From contig NC_019859.2 in the NCBI RefSeq assembly GCF_002234675.1, positions 1,069,740 through 1,133,739 of the forward strand: 64,000 nt of DNA. The letters are read 5' to 3'. Below the pieces are notes generated by a model. It was not told the origin of the DNA and did no database searches. It saw only the letters and a list, made by a program, of their open reading frames with translations. Below are positions 21,661 through 40,368 of this stretch, one piece after another (position 1 is the stretch's first letter; every line of letters begins with the position of its first letter). Position numbers and translations under genes: made by a program. Source of the stretch: Oryzias latipes. Its lineage: Eukaryota > Chordata > Actinopteri > Beloniformes > Adrianichthyidae.

Positions 21661-23990
21661 GTGTGTTTCATTTAAAGATGCCACAGTGGAGCCTCTGATG
21701 GAAATGTCTGATCAGGCGCCTCATTTCTAAAACTTTGCGTAGGATTTGCGTCAGAAGTGGCGTACGGATGAAACAGAGGACGTGCGTACGCACAGAAATA
21801 TTCGGATTTATAAAACCGTGCGCACGCACATCCTACGCATCTTTCCCTTTATAAATCACAACCAATTCTAAATGCAGCGCAGCTTTTGCGGCTACATGAC
21901 ACGCCCATAGTTGCCCATAAATAGTCCGTGAAACGCCCACAAATGAATATTCATTGATTGGGAAACCATGGCAACACAGAGAGGAAATGAAAAAAACGTA
22001 ACTTCACTCAATGTGAAGTAGAAGTTATCGTTGGCGAGGTGGAAAAGAGGAGAATAATGTTGTTTGGAGGGCACAGTGTGGGCATTACTACTGCCAAAAA
22101 GGCCCGTGATGGCAGACGGCGGCAGACGCTGTTAATGCTGTAGCCTCACAACCTCGGACCGTGGCTGAAATAAAAAAGAAATGGTCGGACATCAAAGTCG
22201 AGGCAAAAAAACGTCTGGCGCTCCATTGCCAGAGTGTGTCTGCCACGGGTGGGGGACAGGGGACACCGGAGCTGACCCCTCTTGATGAGAGACTGGCGGC
22301 AATAATTGGGGAATCCCTCTTAAGTGGAGTGGTGACTGAGGCGCAGGGGGACACCAACGCGCCAGATGCACCGGGTGACACCCCCCCAAAAGCCCGCAGA
22401 GGTCCAACAGGACGGCTGGAGGAAGTCAGAACCGGCTCATAAGCCACTCGTCCTCGTTTTCCAGCAAGTCTTCTTGCTGTCTAAAGATGCGTTCACTCCG
22501 AATTCTTCCATTTGCCACATCTTCTAAGAGCGCCGGATCAGCCATTGTGCGTCATTACGCATTGTGATGGGGCATTTTATTTCCCTCCATTTAATTACAT
22601 CTGACAAGCTACAGATGTCGGTAATAATCCACGTGGAAATGGGAAATTGATCAGCAAATGTAATTTCTTGTTGCTTTCTGAATGGTTGAGACATACGCCA
22701 TACATTGTTTCATCAAAAATAAAACAAACTAAAGGCATATGCATGCAAATTTCGTTTGATCTTTTTTGTTTGTTTCGCTGCTGATCGATCAAACGGGTGT
22801 TTGTGTAGCTGTTAATTGTCAGACTTGCTTTGTGAAGTCTTCATGTTATTTCTGAGAGGCAGGATTGTCATTTTCACTTTCACGTGTTTCTTCCATCTGC
22901 CGACGGTGTCGCCGTTTCTCATTTCACCCGTTTTTGTGCGTACGCCTGGGTCAGAGCGTGAAGGACCGCACATTTTCCCCTCAGGTTTGCTTTTTATAAA
23001 TCTCAATTATTGCGTAGAGAGTGGCGTACGCCTTCTTTTGTGCGTACGCAACCTTTATAAATGAGGCCCCTGGACCCATCAGCCTCCAGAATCATAGACC
23101 CATCTGAAAGCTTCCATTTATCTCAAAGATTCTGGAGAAGGTGGTTTCTGAACAATTGTCAGAGTTCTTTGATAACAGGAGTATGTATGCCTATTATACA
23201 TGATCCCCCTTGGAAAGATCATCCAGGAGTTCAGCGATGTCTCCTTCTTTGCTGATGATATCCAGCTATAATGTTCTTTTAAGCCCTCTGAGACACAAAC
23301 TGGATTCTCTGATGAGCTGCTAAAACAACGGCACTGTAAAAACTCAGAGGAAACAGAAACGTTTGGGTTCTCTTGATCAGGCTGTCAAGCCCAGCTGTAG
23401 AACCGTGGGGGTCCTTTTTGACAAAGATCTGTGGCTGGAACAGAACTCCAAACAGCTGATCCAGAACTGTTTCTACCAGATGAGGAACATTTCTACTTCT
23501 ATGGTGTCACATGAAGATCTAGAACTTCTTATTCACACCTTTGTTTCTACACGGCTGGACTTCTGCAACCGTCTGTTTCCTGTCTGAATCAGGAGCCGTC
23601 TCTCCTGCAGCTGATCCAGAACTCCGCTGTGAGGATCTGGACCAGCACCAAGAAAGAGATCCCACCCCCCGATCCTCAAAGATCTTACTGCTGACTCTTA
23701 GGGTCCTCCTTGTTCAGGCTCCTCCATGTCTGTGATCTGATCGCCCCCTACAGGCCATCTGGTGCACTGACGTCTGTGGATCAGAACCTGCTGATGGTTC
23801 CTCACACACGGTTCTGGACCAGAGGACACAGAACCTTCCTAAACTCTGGAATGAGCTCCGTTGTCCCGGCGTTCCCTGGACTCTGAGAAATCTTTTAAAG
23901 CTTTTTAGCTGAAACTGTTTTTCTTTGGGATGATTGTTTTACGCTTTCGTCTTTTCTGTTTCTATGTATTTATTAAAGGAGACACAGACA
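21660..23990 (+). mobile_element. Second, older L2-like LINE copy, split by a DNA transposon
   Basis: Plus-strand remnants at about 21670-21717 and 23070-23990. Recognisable: SFHLSQRFWRRWF-like after 23100, SCRTVGVLFDKDLWLEQ at about 23390, FVSTRLDFCNRLFPV at about 23550, then many stops and shifts. The Harbinger-like element at 21718-23068 lies in the gap, so it probably inserted into this LINE. Confidence 0.55.
21718..23068. mobile_element. Harbinger-like DNA transposon remnant with Myb/SANT ORF
   Basis: Terminal inverted repeats: the left end reads CCTCATTTCTAAAACTTTGCG and the right end, reversed, GCCTCATTTATAAAGGTTGC; both continue into GCGTACGCAC-rich sequence. Inside, plus strand, 21968-22442 holds a decayed Myb/SANT-type DNA-binding ORF: MATQRGNEKN at 21968, later TVAEIKKKWSDIKVEAKKRL, then a variable tail to 22442. 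The N-terminal half has stops and shifts. No DDE transposase is present, so this is a non-autonomous deletion derivative. Target duplication could not be assigned with confidence. Confidence 0.7.
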
Positions 23991-24050
23991 TAACATTGAC
24001 TTTCTGAACTATCAGTGGTGAGACCCTTTCAAAGTAAAAGCATGTCACAC

Positions 24051-24056
24051 TTTATT
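24051..24056 (-). terminator. tesk1: Likely tesk1 polyadenylation signal
   Basis: AATAAA on the minus strand, 650 nt downstream of the tesk1 stop codon. The implied 3' UTR contains a CA-rich microsatellite (about 24172-24297) and a GC-rich block of CCCCGCCC(T/A)CACC-type units at about 24370-24530. Confidence 0.45.
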
Positions 24057-24171
24057 CACAAGTTTGTTTATTTATAAACATCAGTGTGGAACAGAAAACT
24101 CTCATCCAGCCTGACATGACTCAGCAAAAAATAAATTAAGATTTCCAACAGAACTAAACTCAGGTGACACA

Positions 24172-24297
24172 CAAACACACACACACACTCAAATATAAAC
24201 ACACACACACTGAGACAGCAGTGTGAATGAGTGGCCGATGCATTCACACACACACACACACTCACGCACGCACACACACATGAACACACACACACAC
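24172..24297. repeat. CA-rich microsatellite in tesk1 3' UTR
   Basis: ACACAC tracts with interspersed TCA and GCA units. Confidence 0.9.
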
Positions 24298-24705
24298 AAA
24301 AAGCTGAACGTCTTCAGGAAGTGAAAGTGCTGAAAACTTGAGTGCAAATATTAGAAAGAGATCCTGCAGGCCCCGCCCTCACCGGTCACGGCCCCGCCCC
24401 CACATCTGTCAGCCCCGCCCTCGCCGGTGACGCCCCCCCCACGCCTGTGACGGCCCCGCCCCCACATCTGACAGCCCCGCCCTCACCGGTGACGGCCCCG
24501 CCCTCACCGGTGACGGGCCTGTCCTCAGATTCTGTTGAAGCCGCCCAGCAGATTCCTTCCTCCAAGCATCCAAACAAAGTTCCCTCCCCCCACACGGAGG
24601 GGCGGGGTCTGCGGTGTTGGGGGAGGGTTCGAATCCCCTCCTCCCTCCTACATGCTGCCGGAGCAGCCGTGTTTGGGCCTTCAGCTGGTTCATCTGGATT
24701 TACTC

Positions 24706-31071
<6,366 letters not shown>

Positions 31072-31079
31072 CGTTCTGG

Positions 31080-33800
31080 CGGGTCGCCGCCCCGCAGAAA
31101 CGGTTTTCTCTCCCGTAGGGGAACCAGAACTCCTGTTAGACCAGAGTAGTCCTGTGGGTGGTGGGCCTGCCCCCCATCATCGGGTCTGAAGGGTTTCGGT
31201 TTGATGCAGCACCGACCCGATCATTCAGTCCCTGTTCTTCTGGTCGTCCTTAAATGATCACCTTCAGCATCCTGACCAGAACCTCTCACGGTCTGACGTT
31301 TCCAGCTTCTCCAGAACAACAGAAGTGGCTTCCTGTGCGGGTTTAAAGATTCCCACGGTCCCTGAAGGCATCCTCAACGGGTCCAGGTTCGGTCCCGTTC
31401 ATCATCCCGGTATTTCACCACATGCACCGACAGTAAGATGAAGGATGCCACGAGCGGGCCACGTTGGGGTTCCTGCAGGGGAGATGCAGAAAGGCTGTCA
31501 ACACTGGACCGTACCACTGCACGGGAGGGGGGTGGGCTCTACCAACAAACGCGGATTTAAGGAGGAAGCCGCCATTTCAGCCAGTAAAACCCTTTCTTAG
31601 GCAGACCAGACCCCCATCTGCTCGGTCTGGAGTGACGCTGGGGAGTCATCCCGCGCGGGATCCACCGAACCCGGAAGAACCGCGCGGATCAGCGATGATA
31701 ACGGGCCTCAGTCGCGCTCACCACTGATTTACTATTTACTACACACAGGGCGAGTGAACCGTTTTAAACACGGGAACGGATTCAATCAAAAAGTTTCATT
31801 TCGAATTACATTTTTCGTAAATCGAGTTTTTGTTTATAACGGGGGTTGTCGTCGGGACGCGTCTTAAAGCGCAGTGCTGCTTACCGGTGTCCTCGCGCCC
31901 ACTTCCGGTCGAAAATGGCAGCGAAAAGATGTTTTTTGAAATGGAATTAAAAACAGAAAACGTTTCTAAACTCCTCAACTGCGGAGGAAGCTCCTAATCC
32001 CGTCAGGTTTGTGCTGCCCACCGCTGATGGGACGGCGACCATAATGACACAGCCCGGAAACAAGCTTCCGCCCGTAGGAACTATAATTTCCGGTTTGGAA
32101 CTTCACAATAAAAACCCGACGCATGATTTGTCCTCTAATTTAATTGAATTTAACTTTAAATTATTGTATAATGTTTTGGTAGTAAACATCTTTCTATTAA
32201 AACTTAAATGCGAAAATTAAAATATGTGTCTTGTGTCTTTATGACTGCTTAAAGTCCCACACCGACCATCTCCTGATCTGTTTCCAAAGCGTTCCCAGCG
32301 GCCTTTTCATGATGTTGATGCTGTTTTTACCCAAAATAATTTTTTATAGTTGTATTCCTTCATCATAAAATTGAACAAAAACGTTCAAAAACACAATTTT
32401 CCTTTTGGAGGGTTTTTAAGTGCATTGGCCTTCGCCCACAAGTGGTCGGGATAGGCTCCAGCACCCCCGTGACCCCGAAAGGGATAAAACGGCAGAAAAT
32501 GACTGACTGACACTGCTGTGCTAGTTGTATGTTAGTAATGACACTTCAGGTTTTAGGGAGTTTGATATAAAGTCTTAATAATGCAGTTTTATAAATATTA
32601 CCAAAATTATTTAAGCAGATTTTGAACAATTTTATTACTAAACTGAATTCGAATGTTTTTTTTTTTTTGGTTTTTTATTTGTTTTCTGAGCTTGTTTTCC
32701 AGATTAATATGGACTGCAATGTTTTTGCAACAAATCAAATGTTTCTCTTTTTTTCCCCAAACATTGGAAGATGTCAAAGTGTGATTTGTTTTTGGTGGAA
32801 TAACTGTTTCTGCATTTAAAACCCAAGAACTCCAGAAGAATACAAATATTTTAATGCATTTTTTTCTTATAATGCAAGCATTTTAAAAGTTATTAAAACT
32901 TTTTAGTATTTTGAAAAGGACGTTGGGGAACTTCCTCTGTGTTTCTGCCTCACTTTTCTTCGTTGACAGTTTGCGCATGCGCGCCGGAGTTGAGTGTGCG
33001 GCTGTGATTGAAGCAGGTGAAGAAGGCGGAGCCTAAACCTGACTCGCTGAGCTGGAATCAGCAACAAAAACAAATGAATGCAGATTTACAGCATTAAACC
33101 GACCTCAGACCAGCAGCTGGAGCCGGAAGTGATGCACTATGACGTTTATTTTGAAGCGTCGGTTAATTAATACATTTTCAGTCCACCCCCCACCCACTGA
33201 CACCGTTTTGTTTTGACGTTGGAGGACGTGATGAGGGAAGGTTTTTTCCCCAAAACTTTATTTAAAAATACAAACAAATTACTGTCGTCAAACTGTACAA
33301 CAGTAACTGTACAGTTCAGAGCTTTAAGTTATCTTTATAATTATAGAATATACAATTTGTTTTTTAATAAGAAGTTCCTTTAAAAGATAAAATGTTCTTC
33401 ATGTTTTTTAGATGTTCTATTATTCTTTAATGCGGTTTAAAGTCCTAAAGGAAAACAGTAAAACAAGACTGGGAATTGAACCATTTTACATTTGTGGATG
33501 TGGAATTTTCCAAAGACAATAATCAGTTTAACAATAAAAATGACATCTTTTGATAAACCATGAAAATCAAAATATGACATGACATCACCTACTATATTGA
33601 AGCTTAGGGGAATAATTACAATTTTCATTACATCCATTGTACATAATTCTCCACAGAGAGAAGATGGTTGCCGGGCCAGGGGGGCTCATTCCCCCAGCTT
33701 ACATTAATACTATATTGTGTTCATATTAATATGCTTTTCTATTATTATTAGTAGTACCATCCACTAAAAGTACCATAGGTGGGGTGGTGTGCAGACAACA
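31080..33800. other. tesk1 5' flank and AT-rich interval
   Basis: GC-richer up to about 31730, where the tesk1 promoter and any non-coding first exon should be; no unique splice site could be chosen. From 31750 on the sequence is AT-rich. ACTTCCGGTCGAAAATGGCAGC at about 31901 has an ETS-like site next to an ATG, but its frame closes after 11 codons. Confidence 0.4.
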
Positions 33801-33819
33801 ATTTGGTCCTAAAAACCTC

Positions 33820-34655
<836 letters not shown>

Positions 34656-34684
34656 CCTGTCAACATGCTTGAATTAAACTAAAT

Positions 34685-34850
34685 AACAATTAGTTGTTGG
34701 TAGGCTGCTGGAGCTGGAGAAACGATGGAGCACTGGGTTCTGTCCTCTACTCTCGTCTACTTCTACTCTATTCTTGATCTTTAATTTATCATTCAGTTCT
34801 CCGTGCCTCTGTTTGGTGACATTCATGTGTCGTCCCTCTTTATACAAGGC
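34685..34850 (+). repeat. L2-type LINE 3' tail, partial copy C
   Basis: Shares GGCTGCTGGAGCTGGAG, GGAGCACTGGGTTCTGTCCT, ATTCTTGATC and TTCTCCGTGCCTCTGTTTGG with the repeat at 2828-3598, then diverges. Confidence 0.55.
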
Positions 34851-35399
34851 AGACAAGGTGCAGCAATATTACTTACATGTAATCAAAAATAAAAACACGT
34901 TTTAGATTTGACACATATGAGTATTTCTACCTCTGCACGTCTATGTGGTAATAACACACTTCATCACCACTTTACTTAACCTGATTTTAAAAGTATTTCA
35001 TACACGCTTGTTTATATTTTAATGTTTTGTTATCATTTAATTGTACTTTGACTACCGATGTACAAGTGAGCTACAAAACTGTACTACTTGTTCTAAGTGA
35101 AACAATTATTAATATTTATTGTAGTATTTCTTTACTACGAATATGTTGAAGAATTTGATATATTTTTAAATGTTATTGCAAACTTCCAGTGGGAGTGGGA
35201 CGTTTCCTGCTATCCAATCAGAAGGACGCAGCCGTCGTAACCTGAGCCAATCAGAGCCTGCTGGGGCAAATTCGTCCTGTTTGACCTCTGCCAGGGCTGT
35301 TTATGTGAAAATGTAAATGTGACCTCCCAATATTGTGCAGGTTATAATTATAATTTAACCAACAGAGCAAGAATGCGCCAATCCTTTAGGCGGGGAGAT

Positions 35400-35775
35400 A
35401 CGAAAAAGAAATTAAAACGGTAACACCGGAAGTGCTTTTCCTTGGCTTCACATTAAAATCCAAAAATGCGAAGTCAGGTCATTGATGACAGAACTTATGC
35501 TTTCAGCTGATTAAAAATCAATGAAACCATTTCTAAAAATATATGCAGTTTAATATAAGTAAACACAATGCCATTAAAGAGAGCTTTTGTGGTCACTATT
35601 AATTCAAGTTTGTTTTATTTCGAAAGTTCCGAACCGGAAACCGTGTACCCTGTCACTAACTCGTTCGGTTCTCGCTCCCATAGCGATGCTAACGGAGTCA
35701 TTCATGTAAAACTAACGGATTTTCTCCAGCACTCAGCCCAATCATAGCGGGAATCCAACGGTTATTCGGTTAAAG
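35400..35775 (+). promoter_or_regulatory. tmx2: tmx2 5' flank, candidate promoter
   Basis: The 375 bases before the tmx2 ATG include an ETS-like ACCGGAAGTG at about 35424, a second ACCGGAAAC at about 35634, and no TATA box near the start. The 5' UTR extent cannot be fixed from sequence alone. Assignment is by position. Confidence 0.35.
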
Positions 35776-38700
35776 ATGGCTCTGCTGACGCCATTGCTGG
35801 CCTTCCTCTACCACCTGCCGCAGGTGTACAAGTGGCTGCTGAAGCCCTACTACGTAGCCTCGTTCTTCATGGCTGTAGCCTTCGTGGCTATCCGAAAGAC
35901 CCCCGGCGTCTGCGACCACCTGGAGACGCAGCGAGAGGACGGGAACTCCTGCGACTTCGACTGGGTCAGTAGAACTCTAAGAACCCGCTAGCATGTTCTT
36001 GTGGACCTGCTGGAGGCGCGTGCAGCTTTAGTTTAGCTAGTATTTATTGTTCCTGCGTCATTTTTGTTCAAATTGTTGCAGTGATAAAGTTAGAGAAGCT
36101 GTTCTTCCAACACCCACGTGATGGTCACGTGACTCTAAATGTACAGTTTTTCATTTACTGGCATGTTTGTCTCATTGAAATGTTTCATGCAGTGTGTAAA
36201 TCATTCTCATTAAACTTACATGAGCGAGTGAGAGACACTCCTCAGAGGTCAGAGGTCAGAGGCCTCCTCTGGGGCAGAACACGGCCGGATGCTCTTCATC
36301 ACCTGCTGTGGGAGGATCCTGAGGGGACCCAACCCTCTGGAAGACCTGGAGGTCAAGAAACAGCTCAGAACGTCAAACACGGGGGCGGCAGTGTGATGAG
36401 CGGGGCTGCTTTGCTGCTTCTGGACCCTAAAAAGACTCAGTGAAGTTCTGAAGTTGTGACCCGCAGAGGAGGTTCTGCTGGAAAAGCTGAAAAGCTCCTC
36501 CACACCTTACAGCAGCAGACGGTTCAGGGCAAAACCTCCTTTAGGGTTTATTTCATTTGGTTTGATGATGTGAAACTTTACAAACTCAGACGCCCTAACT
36601 ACTAAAAAACTATGCAGTGCTCTGGATTGTAAAAGCAATTCGGACTCCATGATCACTACTTTTCTTTTTTTTATGACAGATATGACGTCATCGATTTCAC
36701 AAAGTTAAATTCTAATCAATATGAGCGTTTTGGGATGATTATTTATGATCTACTGTCTTCTGGAAATAAAATCTTTGATGGTTTATTTAAAAAATACATT
36801 TAAATAAACATATTATTATTATATTATAATAAACATAATATTTAAATACAAAAATTGTTCAGACGCAATGCATTGTGGTCTATACTCACCGGTCTAGTGA
36901 GCATGGATGCACACGGGTTTTTCACAGAAACTTCTGGGCTCTGGATTTTTGGATTGTAGATTCAGACAAACTAGAACCTGCTATAAGGAGCACTATGTAG
37001 TGATTGAAGCATAAACTCACTGTTTGTTTTCACAGAGGGAGGTGGAGATCCTCATGTTCCTCAGCGCCATCGTCATGATGAAGAACCGAAGGGCCAGTGA
37101 GTCCAGCTGCGTTCAGAAGAACCGGGTTCAGAAACCCGCTAATCCTAAATCTGATTCTAACGGACTTTATTTAAAAAATCCAGACGGATTCATCCGATCT
37201 GATTCTCCTTCTGGTCACTTTTATTTCTGTGTTGACTCCGGTTCCTCACAGACATAGGTCCCCGTCATCTGGACTTGGTTCTGGTTCTGACGCCGTTGCT
37301 CGGGTCGGGAAACGGCGGTGAGAGAGCGGCTCCATGTTCTAGGGAGGAGGGGTCACGATGGCTCCTCTGAAGGTCAGGTCAGACCTATTAAAGGCTCAGG
37401 TGGTTTTGGGTCGTTGGAAGCCCAGGTACTTGTCCCAGCAGCTGGTTCTGGTATGTGGACGACACCCGGGTCCAGATGAAAATCCCGGAGCTGGAAGCGG
37501 TTACAGAGAACCCGCACGCAGATCAGAACCTCCAGAACAGAACCCAAGGCGGGTCCATTAGGCCTGAAGGTGAAAAGAAAGAGGAACCCGTCCGCCTGGC
37601 CTCAGAATGTTCTGATATCCAAACCGGACCTTCTCCAGATCCCAAGTAAAAAACCAAGGAGGAATAACGATGTGATCCCGTTCATCTCTGGACTGTCCCA
37701 GAACCGCATCCCGGCCCATTCCCGATCTCTCAAAGTGTTGGAACCAGTTTGGACCGACACGTTACAACAGAAATGTGAAGATTTCCATCCAGTGGAGTCC
37801 AGTGGTGCTGGAGAGTCCAAAGAACCAGGAGGCTTTATCAGCACAGCAGGTCCGGATCTGCTGGAGCGGATTCTGCAGAACACGTCCACCCGAACGACCC
37901 AAAGCAGACGTCTGAGGACGGAACCGGAGAAGTTCTGAGGGAAAGATGAAGATGAAGAGTCCCCCACCACTGTGGTCCAGAACCCAGGAGCCCTCTTCAG
38001 AACCAGAACCAAGTCCAGTTTAATGCTTTTTATATTGTACTATTTAACTTCTTTAATGTAAAAAAATGAAAACTTTACAAATGAGAGTTTGAAACTGTTC
38101 AGTTTAACTCATTAGTGTCTGTGTGTATTGTGTGTCTCTCTGTGTGTGTGTTGTGTGTGTGTTGTGTGTGTCTGTGTTGTGTGTCTCTGTGTGTGTATTG
38201 TGTGTCTCTCTGTGTTTGTATTGTGTGTGTGTTGTGTGTCTCTCTGTGTGTGTGTTGTGTGTCTCTGTGTGTGTGTGTTGTGTGTCTCTCTGTGTGTGTG
38301 TTGTGTGTCTCTCTGTGTGTGTGTTGTGTGTGTGTTGTGTGTGTCTGTGTCTGTGTTGTGTGTCTCTGTGTGTGTATTGTGTGTCTCTCTGTGTTTGTAT
38401 TGTGTGTGTGTGTGTGTCTCTCTGTGTGTGTGTTGTGTGTCTCTGTGTGTGTTGTGTGTCTCTGTGTGTGTTGTGTGTCTCTCTGTGTGTGTGTTGTGTG
38501 TCTCTCTGTGTGTGTATTGTGTGTTGCCGTCAGTCACGGTGGAGCAGCACGTTGGGAACATCATCCTGTTCAGTAAAGTGGCCAACGTCATCCTGTTCTT
38601 CCGGCTGGACGTCCGTCTGGGTCTCCTGTACCTGACGCTCTGCATCGGTGAGTCCGGCCTGCAGAACTCTGAGCGGTTCTGTTCAGAAGACCCGGGCGAG

Positions 38701-39804
38701 GACGGGGGGGTCAAACAATCACGGCGTCTCTGCTGCGTTTCAGTCTTCCTGATGACCTGCAAGCCCCCCCTCTACATGGGACCCGAGTACATCAAATACT
38801 TCAGCGACAAAACCATCGATGTGAGTAACCCCGCCCCCCAGCACAGCTGGGCTTAGCCTGGGTGCCCCCCCAGCCCCCCCTGAGTCTTGTGTCTGCGCCT
38901 GCAGGACGAGCTCCAAAGAGACGGACGCGTGACGTGGATCGTAGAATTCTTCGCCAACTGGTCTCCGGAGTGCCAGTCCTTCGCCTCAGTCTACGCTGAC
39001 CTCTCGCTCAAGTAAGCCCGCCCCCCCTCACTGGGCCAGGACCCCCCACCCCCACAAACACAGTCATGGCATGCATGCTGCTCTGCAGGTACAACTGCGC
39101 CGGCCTCAAATTTGGGAAAGTGGACATCGGACGCTACGGAGAAGTTTCCAAGAAGTAGGAGATGTTTCTGTAAAGGTGGGAGGGGCTTCCATCCAGACTC
39201 TGACGCTGTGCCCCCCCCCCGCAGGTACAGGGTGTCCGCATCGCCACTGTCCAAGCAGCTGCCGTCCTTGGTGCTGTTCCAGGGAGGAAAGGAGCTGATG
39301 CGGCGCCCCCAGGTGGACAAGAAGGGCAGAGCGGTGTCCTGGAGCTTCACTGAGGTAAGGGGGGCGAACACTGGCCGATGGTCCCAGAGTTTAACGTACG
39401 GCGGACGACGGTAACGCGGAGGCGGGACGAGCGAAAACACGTCAACACTGAAGGCAGCTTAGTTCAGGGAACCTTAGTGATGTCATCACCGAGGCTCAGT
39501 TTCCCCTGGACTCCTGATGCTGAAGCGGCCAATCAGAGGCTGACTTCAGTGTCCTCTTTCAAGCTCGGTGGAGGTGTCATCATGGTTTGCAGGTGAAGCT
39601 GGATCAAACGTCTGCTTTGCTCCTCAGGAAAACATCATCCGGGAGTTCAACCTGAACGAGCTCTACCAGAAATCCAAGAAGCTCAGCAGGAGCAGAGAGA
39701 AGCCCAGCCAATCCCAGTTCCCCACGGTCACCGAGGAGGAGGAGCCAGAGCAGCAGGGAGCCCCCGCCCAGGGGGAGGAGCCTGAATCCAAGAAAGACAA
39801 ATGA
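35776..39804 (+). CDS. tmx2: Thioredoxin-related transmembrane protein 2, complete, 8 exons
   Basis: Exons: 35776-35964, 37036-37096, 38534-38647, 38744-38820, 38905-39011, 39089-39154, 39225-39354, 39628-39804; 921 nt, 306 aa (human 296 as recalled). Near-identical blocks to human TMX2 include [66 protein letters not shown] and [12 protein letters not shown]. The N-terminus is hydrophobic, and further membrane segments precede the luminal/cytosolic thioredoxin-like domain. The CXXC position reads SPEC (residues about 167-170); human has SNDC, so like its orthologue it lacks the first active-site cysteine. The C-terminus ends KKDK, a di-lysine ER-retrieval signal. The family acts in ER redox balance and ER-mitochondria contacts. 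It is tail to tail with zdhhc5. The acceptor of exon 3 lies at the end of a 410-bp GT/CT microsatellite. Confidence 0.97.
36230..36480 (+). mobile_element. Tc1/mariner transposase fragment
   Basis: Plus-strand frame within tmx2 intron 1 contains VKHGGGSVM followed by a broken WGCF region, a hallmark of Tc1-like transposases ([13 protein letters not shown]). Surrounding sequence is shifted and truncated, and no inverted repeats are seen. Confidence 0.5.
38116..38527. repeat. GT/CT compound microsatellite in tmx2 intron 2
   Basis: About 410 bp of TGTGTGTGTTGTGTGTCTCT-type units ending about six bases before the acceptor of exon 3. A longer block of about 190 bp seems to be repeated twice inside it. 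The related frames rich in Cys, Val and Ser are artefacts. Confidence 0.95.
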
Positions 39805-40192
39805 GACTGTTGGCTTAGCAAACTCCGCCTCCTGTCATCAGCTGTGGAACTGACGGTTGATCAAGCAGGAGGGGCTCGTGAGGCCTCACCCCCCCCCCTC
39901 TGTTAACAATAACTTCACAATTCCCATGCATCCCATAATATGAGGACAGAGGACCCCCCCAGCAGCGTTGTGTTTGATCATTTCCATAAAAACGTTTGGT
40001 TTTCTGCAGGTGGAGGCGGAGCTTATGTTTGCACGCAGTTGGATTGTTTTTTTTATTTCTAGAGTAAAATTCTTTTCTTACGTTTGTTTTTAACATTCCT
40101 GTAGTAAATTATTAAAACACTGGAAATGTTATTTTTAATCTTCATTCCTAGATTTTAATGATTTGATTTACATTTGATCAGTTTTTTCATGC

Positions 40193-40198
40193 AATAAA
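40193..40198 (+). terminator. tmx2: Likely tmx2 polyadenylation signal
   Basis: AATAAA about 390 nt after the tmx2 stop, followed by T- and GT-rich sequence suited to a downstream element (GTGTTTTTCTG). An ATTAAA at about 40111 is an alternative. Confidence 0.55.
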
Positions 40199-40362
40199 AC
40201 AGAAACGTGGAAAAGGTGTTTTTCTGTCAGATCTGCAGGTTCTTATGTTTGACAGTCGCCCCCTGGTGGCAGAACGGAAACTGCACCAGGATGCAGGAGA
40301 ACTGCTGTTTTTAATGACCCCCCCCAGAAAGGCCACGTTGCAGCGATGTTCCACAGGAGGAG

Positions 40363-40368
40363 TTTATT
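40363..40368 (-). terminator. zdhhc5: Candidate zdhhc5 polyadenylation signal
   Basis: AATAAA on the minus strand (TTTATT on plus) about 1.8 kb beyond the zdhhc5 stop. If used, the tmx2 and zdhhc5 transcripts would end within about 150 bp of each other on opposite strands. Length of the 3' UTR is plausible for this gene but unproven. Confidence 0.35.

Noticed and set aside
31912-31948. ATG after an ETS-like site (MAAKRCFLKWN) as a first exon
   Set aside because: The frame closes after 11 codons, with no donor before the stop.
38112-38856. Overlapping long frames on both strands rich in Cys/Val/Ser or His/Thr
   Set aside because: Translations of the GT/CT microsatellite. One only runs into tmx2 exon 3 and 4 by chance continuation.
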